From the NCBI RefSeq assembly GCF_003711225.1, contig NZ_CP031030.1:3162001-3226000 (forward strand): a stretch of DNA of 64,000 nucleotides. The letters run 5' to 3'. This document shows, piece by piece, positions 50,601 to 58,696 of the stretch. The notes under the pieces were generated by a model, which made no database searches, had not been told where the DNA came from, and saw only the letters and a program-made list of their open reading frames with translations. How positions within the stretch are numbered: position 1 is the first letter of the stretch; each line of letters begins with the position of its first letter. Source of the stretch: Runella sp. SP2. Its GTDB lineage: Bacteria; Bacteroidota; Bacteroidia; Cytophagales; Spirosomataceae. The translations under genes and the position numbers were made by a program.

Positions 50601-51803
50601 ATGAAACGCAGACACTTTCTTCACCACAGCGCCATGATGGCCTTGAGTGCTCCGCTTATTTCTAACGCCACAGCAGGTGGGTATTTTGATCCTCAAATTG
50701 CGGATTTGTCATCGCACAAAATTGCGGAGATTGCCTTTACCCAAGTACAACTCAAATGGCCGCGTTTTGTGGGAAAAAATGCGCGTCGTGACATTCATGG
50801 TTACGGCCCCAAAGTGAACGTTTGTGTGCTGACTACCGACCAAGGTGCGAAGGGCTGGGGAATGCACGGCCGCCGAAACGACGAAGTGATTGCATATTTG
50901 AAGGGGAAACGAGTATCCGACCTGTTTCAACCCGCACTTGGCGTTACTGACCCTCAAGCGTTGCCTTTTGATGTGCCGCTGCACGATTTGGCTGGCGTAA
51001 TCCTCAACAAACCTGTGTATGAGTTGATGGGGCGCAAAAAGCCCATTACGACGAAGTGCTACAGCGGCATGATTTATTTTGATGAACTTGAACCCAAAGA
51101 AGGCCATGTTACCACCTTACCCAACGGCCTCGATAACATTATTGCCAACTGTAGCGCAGATTATAAATTGGGTTATCGGCAGTTCAAACTTAAAATTGGG
51201 AGGGGTAATATTTGGATGCCCAAACAGGAAGGTTTGCAACGCGACATTGAAGTGACGAAGCTTGTTCATAAGACATTTCCCGATTGTGATATTTTGGTCG
51301 ATGCCAACGATGGCTACACTGCCGACATGGCCATCGCTTATCTAAAAGGCATTGATGGCATTCCACTGTTTTGGTTTGAAGAACCCTTTGCCGAAACCGT
51401 GGCAGATTACCGAAAGCTAAAAGACTGGTTGAAAGCCAACAACGTCAAAACGTTGCTGGCCGATGGTGAAGCCAATCCAAATCAACAACTGTTGCGCGAA
51501 CTTGAGGAACAAAAACTGATTGATGTTCACATCACCGACATCATGGGTTACGGCTTTACGCCTTGGCGCAAAATCATGCCTGAACTTCAAAAAATGGGTA
51601 TTTTGGCTTCACCGCACGCGTTTGGAGAACAGCTAAAATCGTTCTACACCGCCCATTTGACAGGGGCTTTGGGGAATACCGTCACCATCGAAGGAGTACC
51701 CTGTACTTGTGAGGACGTTGATTTTAGCCTTTATAAAATTGTCAACAGCGAATTTATCCCTCCCAAAGCACCAGGTTTTGGCATGAAACTACTCAAGGCA
51801 TAG
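50601..51803 (+). CDS. Enolase-superfamily (mandelate racemase/muconate lactonizing) enzyme
   Basis: 400-aa protein with a twin-Arg-like start (MKRRHFLHHSAMMALSAPL), so probably exported by Tat in folded form. The barrel residues fit the superfamily: KLKIGRG (catalytic Lys), LVDANDGYT (metal Asp), WFEEPF (metal Glu), LADGEAN, and a His in SPHAFGEQ. Reaction unknown; an acid-sugar dehydratase or epimerase is plausible. Monocistronic; terminator-like hairpin follows at 51814-51838. Confidence 0.85.
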   Translation: MKRRHFLHHSAMMALSAPLISNATAGGYFDPQIADLSSHKIAEIAFTQVQLKWPRFVGKNARRDIHGYGPKVNVCVLTTDQGAKGWGMHGRRNDEVIAYLKGKRVSDLFQPALGVTDPQALPFDVPLHDLAGVILNKPVYELMGRKKPITTKCYSGMIYFDELEPKEGHVTTLPNGLDNIIANCSADYKLGYRQFKLKIGRGNIWMPKQEGLQRDIEVTKLVHKTFPDCDILVDANDGYTADMAIAYLKGIDGIPLFWFEEPFAETVADYRKLKDWLKANNVKTLLADGEANPNQQLLRELEEQKLIDVHITDIMGYGFTPWRKIMPELQKMGILASPHAFGEQLKSFYTAHLTGALGNTVTIEGVPCTCEDVDFSLYKIVNSEFIPPKAPGFGMKLLKA

Positions 51804-51813
51804 CCCCCATTAT

Positions 51814-51838
51814 GGACATACAATCAGTTTGTGTGTCC
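51814..51838 (+). terminator. Terminator after the enolase-superfamily gene
   Basis: Arms GGACATACA and TGTGTGTCC (one mismatch) with a 7-nt loop, followed by TTTTTACTTT. Confidence 0.65.
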
Positions 51839-51853
51839 TTTTTACTTTAAATT

Positions 51854-52216
51854 TCAAACCAACTCCTCTTCTCCTCTTATCACTTTTTCTCGGTGCATCT
51901 CGCCCCATAAAACCAAAGCCGAAAGCACATCTTGCAGGGTATCGGCATAAGACAGTAGTTCGTATTCCACTACCACTGGTATGCCAGTGTCCACTTTTCT
52001 TTTGACAAAACCATTTTGTTCCAAGTCTTTTAATACCCCCGAAAGTACTTTGGCTGAGATGCCATCAATAGTTCTTTGTAGGTCATTGAAGCGTGTATGC
52101 CCATCTTTCAGGGCAATTATTACGCGTAATGTCCATTTTCCACCAATGACATACATGGCGTCTTCCAAAGCTTTGATGGAGTTTCTACACTTTTCGGCAC
52201 TGACTGTTTTTTCCAT
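51854..52216 (-). CDS. HxlR-family transcriptional regulator
   Basis: 120-aa winged-helix regulator: a single Cys near the N-terminus (SAEKCRNSIKALEDAM), then YVIGGKWTLRVIIALKDGHTRFNDLQ and the wing LSGVLKDLEQNGFVKRKV. HxlR proteins of this size often sense quinones or electrophiles by a Cys. It is divergent from the azoreductase gene, with a 9-12-9 inverted repeat between them, so it most likely represses both. Confidence 0.92.
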   Translation of the reverse strand: MEKTVSAEKCRNSIKALEDAMYVIGGKWTLRVIIALKDGHTRFNDLQRTIDGISAKVLSGVLKDLEQNGFVKRKVDTGIPVVVEYELLSYADTLQDVLSALVLWGEMHREKVIRGEEELV

Positions 52217-52241
52217 ACTATTTCGATTTACTAACTTAAAG

Positions 52242-52271
52242 GTTACTACTTACCTTATGTATAGTAGTAAC
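52242..52271. promoter_or_regulatory. Probable HxlR operator
   Basis: Perfect inverted repeat GTTACTACT (52242-52250) and AGTAGTAAC (52263-52271), 12-nt spacer. It lies between the divergent genes, 26 bp from the regulator ATG and just upstream of the azoreductase promoter (TAGCTTTG at 52292-52299). Confidence 0.75.
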
Positions 52272-52291
52272 TTTTGAAAAGCAAATGTACA

Positions 52292-52299
52292 TAGCTTTG
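52292..52299 (+). promoter_or_regulatory. -7 promoter element of azoreductase gene
   Basis: TAGCTTTG fits TAnnTTTG, 29 bp before the ATG; the HxlR operator ends 20 bp upstream, where it would cover the -33 region. Confidence 0.6.
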
Positions 52300-52327
52300 C
52301 GACATCATTAAAATAAATCATTTAGAA

Positions 52328-52942
52328 ATGTCAACAAAGAACGTCCTTCACATTAAAACAAGCATCAACGGCGATGCTTCTAAAAGCAATCAGCTCTCGA
52401 ACTCAATCATTGATAAGCTAAAAAACACTTATTCGGAGTGCGCAGTTGAAACACTGGATTTATCGAAAAACCCGCTTCCATTTCTTACTGCCGAAATGTA
52501 CCAAGCTTTTTCTACCCCAAAAGATGCACGTAGTCTAACACAGTTGGAGGTGATTCAACCCTCTGATATGGCCATTAAACAGCTCAAAAATGCCGATATT
52601 CTTGTTTTGGCAGTGCCGTTGTATAACTTTAGCATTCCAGCCAATCTAAAAGCATGGCTTGACCAAATTGCCCGTGCCAATGAAACCTTTAGCTATGCGA
52701 CGGGTTCGCCCCAAGGTTTATTAACGGGCAAAAAAGTCTATTTGGCCATAGCGTCGGGCGGTGTCTATTCAGAAGGCATGATGAAAGCGTATGATTTTAC
52801 GGAGAATTATTTACGAACTGTTCTTGGGTTTATGGGCCTAACAGATGTTAGCACTTTTCGTTTAGAGGGTATTTTTGTACCAAACATAGGCGAACAAGCC
52901 GTTTCGAAAGCCTTAGAAACGGTGGAAGAATTTAGTTTTTAA
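52328..52942 (+). CDS. azoR: FMN-dependent NADH:quinone/azo reductase
   Basis: 204-aa flavodoxin-fold reductase of the AzoR group: HIKTSINGDASKSNQLSNSI (FMN phosphate loop), VLAVPLYNFSIPANLKAWLDQI (isoalloxazine-binding) and AIASGGVYSEG. It reduces quinones and azo compounds, protecting from electrophile stress. Control by the divergent HxlR gene fits the usual azoR/YodB-type arrangement. Confidence 0.92.
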   Translation: MSTKNVLHIKTSINGDASKSNQLSNSIIDKLKNTYSECAVETLDLSKNPLPFLTAEMYQAFSTPKDARSLTQLEVIQPSDMAIKQLKNADILVLAVPLYNFSIPANLKAWLDQIARANETFSYATGSPQGLLTGKKVYLAIASGGVYSEGMMKAYDFTENYLRTVLGFMGLTDVSTFRLEGIFVPNIGEQAVSKALETVEEFSF

Positions 52943-53065
52943 ATCTTTCTGTGTCAGTTTTTTTATGTCTTTATCGCTTACTTGGTAAGATTTTTACCAA
53001 AAATACGGAAACCTCTCCGACCTCATTTCGTAAACAATTCTGATTTTTTAAAGCAATTATTTGAT

Positions 53066-53095
53066 AAGCATGGCCTAAAAACCATGCTTTTTTTA
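53066..53095 (+). terminator. Terminator after azoreductase gene
   Basis: Arms AAGCATGG and CCATGCTT followed by a T7 run. The rest of the 279-bp gap to 53222 shows nothing else that I can name. Confidence 0.75.
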
Positions 53096-53221
53096 TTGCT
53101 ACACTTTCATTTTTAACGATTAGGGAAAAAAGTGCAATTCAAAGCGAAAAGCGTCCATTGAAGCCCCCGACCAATTGCCCCAATTTTGCATCATCAATTT
53201 AATCTTAAACAATTCAAAAAC

Positions 53222-54043
53222 ATGAACAAGTTAACAGTTAAAGACGGAACAGAAATTTACTACAAAGATTTAGGCCAAGGTCAACCCATTTTCTTCCACC
53301 ACGGATGGCCGCTATCATCTGACGATTGGGATGCCCAAATGATGTTTTTCCTCGAAAAAGGATTTAGAGTAATTGCACACGACCGCCGTGGACATGGTCG
53401 CTCTACCCAAACTTACCAAGGAAACGACATGGATACGTATGCAGCCGACGTAGCCGAACTTACCGCCCACCTCGACCTCAAAAATGCCATACACGTTGGA
53501 CACTCAACAGGCGGTGGTGAAGCCATCAGATACGCCGCAAAATATGGCAAAGACAGGGTAGCCAAAGTGGTTTTGATCAGTGCCATCACGCCATATATGA
53601 TTGCTGATGAAAGAAATCCGGATGGAGTGCCATTGGCAGTATTTGACGACATTCGTCACAATACGCAACACAACAGAGCTCAGTTTTACCAAGACATTAC
53701 TATTCCGTTTTTTGGATATAACCGAGAAGGTGCCGATGTAAAAAAAGGAATCCAAGATAATTGGTGGAGACAAGGCATGATGGGAGGTATTAAGGCTCAG
53801 TATGATTGTGTAAAAGTATTTTCTGAAACCGATTTTACCGAAGATTTAAAAAGCGTAAGCATTCCAGTATTGGTATTGCACGGTGAAGACGACCAGATTG
53901 TGCCTTATGCGACCACGGCGGTAAAAGCACATGAATTGCTACAAAACGGTACGCTTATTTTATACCCAGGTTTCTCTCACGGTATGCCAACAACCGAAGC
54001 CGCAACCATCAACAACGATATTTTAACATTCATCAACCAATAA
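53222..54043 (+). CDS. Alpha/beta hydrolase (non-haem chloroperoxidase/esterase type), cytosolic
   Basis: 273-aa hydrolase. ATG 53222 is chosen because MNKLTVKDGTEIYYKDLGQG is the standard start; the frame extends 36 bp upstream without a better codon. Oxyanion HHGWPLSSDDWD, nucleophile elbow GHSTGGGEAIRYAA (Ser about 98), acid in HGEDDQIVPYATT and His in YPGFSHGMPTT. This is the cofactor-free haloperoxidase-like esterase group. Followed after 22 bp by an exported paralogue. Confidence 0.9.
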   Translation: MNKLTVKDGTEIYYKDLGQGQPIFFHHGWPLSSDDWDAQMMFFLEKGFRVIAHDRRGHGRSTQTYQGNDMDTYAADVAELTAHLDLKNAIHVGHSTGGGEAIRYAAKYGKDRVAKVVLISAITPYMIADERNPDGVPLAVFDDIRHNTQHNRAQFYQDITIPFFGYNREGADVKKGIQDNWWRQGMMGGIKAQYDCVKVFSETDFTEDLKSVSIPVLVLHGEDDQIVPYATTAVKAHELLQNGTLILYPGFSHGMPTTEAATINNDILTFINQ

Positions 54044-54065
54044 TTTTTAACATCTTCATCATAAA

Positions 54066-54971
54066 ATGAAAAAGTCAGTTGCATTAATCGCCATTTTAGT
54101 TTCTCTATTTACTCACGTCGTTTCGGCACAAAACAATAGAAAACCCGCTTCGGCAGGCAGATTAGAATACATTGAAGTAGAAAAAAACGTAAGACTTCAT
54201 GTAACCGACCTTGGCGAAGGTCAACCAATTGTGTTAATTCATGGATGGCCACTGAGCGATGAAATGTATGAGTACCAATACCAATATTTGAGTCGTAAAG
54301 GCTTCCGAGTCATTGGTATTACACTTCGTGGTTTCGGAAAGTCAGACAAACCGTATGGACGTTATGATTTCGATGTTTTTTCGGACGATATTAAGGTAGT
54401 TTTAGAAAAGCTAAAAATAGAAAATGCGGTTTTGGGCGGTTTTTCGATGGGTGGTGCGGTCGTTATTCACTATGTAACCAAGTATAATGCGGCTCATATT
54501 AGCAAATTGGCGCTATTTGGTGCAGCTGCTCCTTCTTGGAGAAAAAGAGACGGTGCCCCGTTTGGAATCTCGGAAGCTGATGGCAACGGGTTGGTTTTAC
54601 AAACGATGACCGCCAGACAAGATTTAATTGCAGGCTTTGGAGCTGCATTTCCTGCCAAAGAAGGGAATATTTCTAAAAATGTAGAAAAATGGTTAGAAAA
54701 CATCAATTTAGAAGCTTCACCTTATGCCATTACGGAGTCTATAAAAGCCCTTTTAAACCTTGATTTACGTCCACAACTATCTAAAATCAACATTCCAGTG
54801 GCGATTTTTCATGGCACACAAGACAAATTATGTTCATTTGAACTTGCCAATGAGTTGAATAAAGGCATTAAAAACTCCCGTATCATTCGCTTCGAAAACA
54901 GTGGCCACGCCTTATTCGTAGAAGAGTCAGAAAAATTCAATACCGAACTTGAAAAGTTTGCCAAACAGTAA
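54066..54971 (+). CDS. Alpha/beta hydrolase, exported
   Basis: 301-aa hydrolase with a signal peptide (cleavage after VVSAQ, about residue 22), so periplasmic. Motifs: LIHGWPLSDEMYEYQYQYL, GFSMGGAVVIHYVTKY (nucleophile Ser), FHGTQDKLCSFELANELN (acid) and ENSGHALFVEES (His). It resembles the preceding cytosolic hydrolase, so the operon carries the same type of esterase for two compartments. Substrate unknown. Confidence 0.9.
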   Translation: MKKSVALIAILVSLFTHVVSAQNNRKPASAGRLEYIEVEKNVRLHVTDLGEGQPIVLIHGWPLSDEMYEYQYQYLSRKGFRVIGITLRGFGKSDKPYGRYDFDVFSDDIKVVLEKLKIENAVLGGFSMGGAVVIHYVTKYNAAHISKLALFGAAAPSWRKRDGAPFGISEADGNGLVLQTMTARQDLIAGFGAAFPAKEGNISKNVEKWLENINLEASPYAITESIKALLNLDLRPQLSKINIPVAIFHGTQDKLCSFELANELNKGIKNSRIIRFENSGHALFVEESEKFNTELEKFAKQ

Positions 54972-54988
54972 ATAGTTCAACTCAAAGC

Positions 54989-55023
54989 AAAAGCGATGTA
55001 AGCGAAGGTTTACATCGCTTTTT
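54989..55023 (+). terminator. Terminator after hydrolase pair
   Basis: Arms AAAAGCGATGTAA and TTTACATCGCTTTT with a 7-nt loop and a T run. Confidence 0.85.
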
Positions 55024-55142
55024 GGTTTCTATTTAATTATCGTCTCAAAGATTTTACAAAATCATTCCCAGCTCGTCAAATAGCTTAAAAACTGACTAAT
55101 TGCCGAAATTTCAAAAGTTGTCAAGAATTATTTTCCAAAAAA

Positions 55143-55156
55143 ACAGACAAGTCTGT
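55143..55156. promoter_or_regulatory. TetR operator 1
   Basis: ACAGAC-AA-GTCTGT. It sits 21 bp upstream of the -7 box TACCTTTG (55178-55185), i.e. on the -33 region, 50 bp before the TetR ATG. Same arms as operator 2. Confidence 0.75.
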
Positions 55157-55177
55157 ATGATTTTTAAAAAATACTAT

Positions 55178-55185
55178 TACCTTTG
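55178..55185 (+). promoter_or_regulatory. -7 promoter element of the TetR gene
   Basis: TACCTTTG, perfect fit to TAnnTTTG, 21 bp before the ATG. Confidence 0.6.
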
Positions 55186-55206
55186 TTGTGTTAATGAACG
55201 ATAGCA

Positions 55207-55737
55207 ATGGACACCAAAAAAAATATTGAAAATACCGCCGCACGATTGTTTTACGAACAAGGCTACAATTCGACGGGAATCAACCAAATTATTGCCGAAG
55301 CAGGTGTTGCCAAAGCCAGTCTATACGCTCATTTTCCGTCGAAAATAGACATTCTGAAAAAGTATTTACAAAACACCTCAGAAACCTCAATGGAGGTTTT
55401 CCGTAGTATAGTTGAGCAAAAACAGACGCCAAAAGACAAAGTGCTTAGTGTTTTTGATTCTTTGCTCACCTTTTCTAATGAAACGAGCTTCAACGGTTGC
55501 CAATTTTTAAACATTGCCGCCGAAATTCCCCAATCCAACGAAGACGTACTTGCCTTGATTCAAGGTCATAAAAACAAGGTTCGTCAGTTATTCGTCGAAA
55601 TTCTTGAACCAATTAATAAAGAAAATGTAGCAGATCAATTATACATTCTTTTTGAAGGAGCTTTGGCAAGTAGCAAGGTTTTCAAAGACAAATGGACGCT
55701 TGAGACAACCCGCAAAATCGTCGAGCAATTAATTTGA
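55207..55737 (+). CDS. TetR/AcrR family transcriptional regulator
   Basis: 176-aa regulator. HTH at about residues 6-45 (NTAARLFYEQGYNSTGINQI, AEAGVAKASLYAHFPSKIDI) and a helical ligand domain with SFNGCQFLNIAAEI, a motif typical of the YxaF/LmrA-like branch that responds to lipophilic compounds. Two identical-arm operators (55143-55156 and 55757-55770) bracket the gene, so it should repress itself and the downstream 57-aa/PNPOx-like genes. Confidence 0.92.
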   Translation: MDTKKNIENTAARLFYEQGYNSTGINQIIAEAGVAKASLYAHFPSKIDILKKYLQNTSETSMEVFRSIVEQKQTPKDKVLSVFDSLLTFSNETSFNGCQFLNIAAEIPQSNEDVLALIQGHKNKVRQLFVEILEPINKENVADQLYILFEGALASSKVFKDKWTLETTRKIVEQLI

Positions 55738-55756
55738 TTTTTTTTACCATCAATAG

Positions 55757-55770
55757 ACAGACTGGTCTGT
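55757..55770. promoter_or_regulatory. TetR operator 2
   Basis: ACAGAC-TG-GTCTGT, same arms and spacing as operator 1, 32 bp before the ATG of the 57-aa protein gene. Confidence 0.75.
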
Positions 55771-55802
55771 AATTAAAAACAAAACCTTTAAAAACTAAAA
55801 CA

Positions 55803-55976
55803 ATGGAAACGAAAGAAACAACCTTCAAAAAATTGGACTTAGCAACTTTATTAGCCACTCAGCCCAAACAAGTCCAGCTTAATGACGAAAACGAAGTAGT
55901 GATGCAGGATGAATGTGGCGATACGCTATGGGATCGGGTTTTGTCCCAATACGAAACCGAACAAACCGATAAATAA
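55803..55976 (+). CDS. 57-aa acidic protein, TetR-controlled, unknown function
   Basis: A complete short frame (ATG 55803, stop 55974-55976). The product starts METKETTFKKLDLATLLATQ, continues with VQLNDENEVVMQDECGDTLW and ends in an acidic hydrophilic tail. It has one Cys and no membrane segment. It follows TetR operator 2 by 32 bp and precedes the PNPOx-like gene by 8 bp, so it is very likely translated as the first gene of that transcript. No known family. Confidence 0.65.
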   Translation: METKETTFKKLDLATLLATQPKQVQLNDENEVVMQDECGDTLWDRVLSQYETEQTDK

Positions 55977-55984
55977 TAGAAATC

Positions 55985-56614
55985 ATGGCAAAGAATTTCG
56001 CAGAAATTGGTTTTAGCTCGGCAGCCAAAAAGCTACAAGAAAAAGTGGGTAGCCGTACCGCTTATGCCAGTATGGAAGCCCAAACTACTTACAACGGCAT
56101 GAGCAAATTTGAGCAAAGTTTCATTGCTCAGCGTGACAGTTTCTACATGGCTACTTCTGGCGGAAATGGGTTTCCCTATATCCAACACCGAGGAGGACCA
56201 AAAGGCTTTTTAAAAGTATTGGATGCCAATCGGCTAGGTTTCATTGACTTCAAAGGCAATATGCAATACATTACGGTGGGGAATCTGGCTACCAACAACA
56301 AAGTATCGCTTTTTCTGGTCGATTATCCCAACAAAAAACGTTTGAAAATCTATGCAACGGCCGAAGTGGTGGAGTTGAAAGATAACCCCGAATTACACCA
56401 TTTGCTTGATTTGGAGGGGTATAAATTTCGTCCCGAGCGTATGATGGTTTTCCATGTGGAAGCCTACGATTGGAATTGTCCACAGCATATTACGCCACGA
56501 TTTACGGTTGAAGAAATAGAGGAAGTGTTAAAACCTCAATACGAACACATTAAAAATTTAGAAACCGAAATTGCTGAGCTAAAAGAGAAGCTGGCTAAAC
56601 GTATTGCAAACTAA
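55985..56614 (+). CDS. Pyridoxamine 5'-phosphate oxidase-like flavin-binding protein
   Basis: 209-aa split-barrel protein: SFYMATSGGNGFPYIQHRGGPKGFLKVLD (as FMN-binding strands), LGFIDFKGNMQYITVGNLATNN, VSLFLVDYPNKKRLKIYATAEVV and HITPRFT. The C-terminal 40 residues form a short coiled coil (EIAELKEKLAK). Such proteins bind FMN, F420 or haem and act in stress reduction; cofactor unknown. Second gene under TetR operator 2. Confidence 0.88.
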   Translation: MAKNFAEIGFSSAAKKLQEKVGSRTAYASMEAQTTYNGMSKFEQSFIAQRDSFYMATSGGNGFPYIQHRGGPKGFLKVLDANRLGFIDFKGNMQYITVGNLATNNKVSLFLVDYPNKKRLKIYATAEVVELKDNPELHHLLDLEGYKFRPERMMVFHVEAYDWNCPQHITPRFTVEEIEEVLKPQYEHIKNLETEIAELKEKLAKRIAN

Positions 56615-56640
56615 TTGGGGACAAGCCAATGCCCCCAATT
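56613..56640. terminator. Hairpin between convergent PNPOx-like and glmS genes
   Basis: Arms AATTGGGG and CCCCAATT with a 12-nt loop; T content after the stem is modest, so this is a weaker terminator candidate. Confidence 0.5.
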
Positions 56641-56647
56641 AATTGTT

Positions 56648-58486
56648 TTACTCCACCGTCACCGATTTAGCCAAGTTACGGGGTTGATCCACGTTGCGGC
56701 CGCGCATGACAGCGATGTAATACGACAGCAACTGCAACGGAATCGAAGACAAAAGTGGCATCAAGATTTCGTGCGTTTTGGGGATTTCAATCACAAAATC
56801 CACCATGCTATGAATCAACGAGTCACCTTCGGTCACAATCGCAATGACGCGCCCTTTCCGTGCTTTTACTTCCTGAATATTCGATACCACTTTTTCGTAC
56901 GAACTGTCTTTGGTCGCAATAAATACCACAGGCATGTCTTCGTCGATGAGCGCAATCGGGCCGTGTTTCATTTCAGCCGCTGGGTAGCCCTCTGCGTGGA
57001 TGTAGGAGATTTCTTTGAGTTTCAACGCTCCTTCCAGCGCCACAGGAAAGTTTAGGCCGCGTCCTAAATAAATAAAATTGCGGGCATAGGTAAAGATAAA
57101 AGCAATCTCCTTGATTTTGTCGGCGGCCTTCAGCACTTGCTCTACCTTACGCGGAATGTTTTCTAATTCAATCAACAATTGGCGGTACAAGCCCTCCGAA
57201 ATCGTTCCCCGTTTTTTGGCCACGGCAATCGCCATCTGTGTCAATACCGTTACTTGGGCTGTAAATGCTTTCGTACTTGCCACCCCAATTTCAGGTCCTG
57301 CGTGGGTATAGGCGCCTGCGTGGGTTTCGCGCGCAATCGATGAACCGACGACGTTACAAACGCCAAAAATGGTGGCTCCTTTGGATTTGGCCAATTGAAT
57401 CGCCGCCAACGTATCAGCCGTTTCGCCCGACTGTGAAATTGCAATCACAAAGTCTTTCTCACGAATAATCGGGTTTCGGTACCGAAACTCTGAGGCGTAT
57501 TCAACTTCTACGGGAATGCGGGCGAGTTCTTCAAAAATATATTCGGCCACCAGCCCCGCGTGCCATGATGTACCACATCCTACGATAATGATGCGCTTGG
57601 CGTCGGCTAATTTTCCCATGTACTCGCTCAAGCCTCCCAACTGTAAGCTACCCTCTTCACTGTTGACGCGTCCGCGCATACTGTCTGCAATTGAGCGCGG
57701 TTGTTCGAAGATTTCCTTCAACATAAAATGGTCATATCCGCCCTTTTCGATGGCTTCTAGTTCCATCTCAAGTTTCTGGACGTAAGGCAGTTGTCGTTCG
57801 TTTTCGAGATTGACAATTTTTAGCTCATTATTGCGCACCAACGCAATTTGGTTATCGTCCAAATACACCACGTCTTTGGTATATTCAATAATGGGCGTCG
57901 CGTCTGAGGCAAAGAAAAACTCGTCCTCTCCTACCCCAATCACCAAGGGGCTACTTTTGCGCGCCGCAATCAGCTGCGTAGGTTCATCTTCCGTCATCAC
58001 CACAATGGCATAAGCCCCTACCACTTCTTGCAGGGCCAAGCGTACGGCTTCTACGAGCGTACAATTCAACTCTGACTGAATATCTTCAATAAAGTGAATC
58101 AGCACCTCCGAATCGGTTTCTGAGCGAAATTCATGCCCTTTTTGGAGCAACTTTTGTTTAATGGTGGCGTAGTTTTCAATAATTCCGTTGTGAATAATCG
58201 CCAATTTTTTGTGGTTCGAATAATGCGGGTGCGCATTTCGGTCGTTGGGTTCGCCGTGCGTGGCCCAGCGCGTGTGACCAATGCCAATGCAAGCCGAAGT
58301 ATTTTTTGTTTTTAACTCTTCTTCTAGCGCAACAACTTTGCCTTTCTTTTTGAAAATGTTCAAACCGTCTTCATTCAAAAGCGCGATTCCTGCACTGTCG
58401 TACCCACGGTATTCCAGTCGTTTTAAGCCTTTAATAATGATGGGACAGGCTTCTTGATGTCCGACGTATGCTACGATTCCACACAT
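56648..58486 (-). CDS. glmS: Glutamine-fructose-6-phosphate aminotransferase
   Basis: 612-aa cytosolic enzyme that makes glucosamine-6-phosphate, the entry to peptidoglycan and LPS precursors. N-terminal glutaminase domain begins MCGIVAYVG with nucleophile Cys2 and has IGHTRWATHG; two SIS domains follow (GCGTSWHAGLVAEYIFEELA, SQSGETADTLAAI; GRGLNFPVALEGALKLKEI) ending DQPRNLAKSVTVE. No glmS ribozyme-like element was noted upstream. Its promoter lies in the A+T-rich 210-bp gap at 58487-58696. Confidence 0.98.
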   Translation of the reverse strand: MCGIVAYVGHQEACPIIIKGLKRLEYRGYDSAGIALLNEDGLNIFKKKGKVVALEEELKTKNTSACIGIGHTRWATHGEPNDRNAHPHYSNHKKLAIIHNGIIENYATIKQKLLQKGHEFRSETDSEVLIHFIEDIQSELNCTLVEAVRLALQEVVGAYAIVVMTEDEPTQLIAARKSSPLVIGVGEDEFFFASDATPIIEYTKDVVYLDDNQIALVRNNELKIVNLENERQLPYVQKLEMELEAIEKGGYDHFMLKEIFEQPRSIADSMRGRVNSEEGSLQLGGLSEYMGKLADAKRIIIVGCGTSWHAGLVAEYIFEELARIPVEVEYASEFRYRNPIIREKDFVIAISQSGETADTLAAIQLAKSKGATIFGVCNVVGSSIARETHAGAYTHAGPEIGVASTKAFTAQVTVLTQMAIAVAKKRGTISEGLYRQLLIELENIPRKVEQVLKAADKIKEIAFIFTYARNFIYLGRGLNFPVALEGALKLKEISYIHAEGYPAAEMKHGPIALIDEDMPVVFIATKDSSYEKVVSNIQEVKARKGRVIAIVTEGDSLIHSMVDFVIEIPKTHEILMPLLSSIPLQLLSYYIAVMRGRNVDQPRNLAKSVTVE

Positions 58487-58636
58487 ACAGATAGATGTTT
58501 AAGGTGAGTTGAACTTTGGGAAAGTTTTTAAAAAAAATTATCAAACGTTTTATGGCTAAAAACTTTTTTAAAAAACTTGGTTTTATCCTATCAAAGTTAA
58601 CAAAAAACCTTAAAAGTCAAGAAATATTACAAAAAC

Positions 58637-58671
58637 AAAACGCGCAAAAGAGAATTTCCTTTGCGCGTTTT
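58637..58671 (-). terminator. Terminator of the glycogen synthase-DUF4270 operon
   Basis: Perfect 12-bp arms AAAACGCGCAAA and TTTGCGCGTTTT with an 11-nt loop; minus-strand reading ends in a T run, 26 bp past the DUF4270 stop. Confidence 0.85.
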
Positions 58672-58696
58672 GGGTATGCGGTATTTCGCTTTATTC

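Noticed and set aside
56615-57055. 146-aa plus-strand frame
   Set aside because: Antisense to the end of glmS.
58487-58636. glmS riboswitch/ribozyme or other leader RNA
   Set aside because: The gap is A+T rich, with no structured element that I could recognise.
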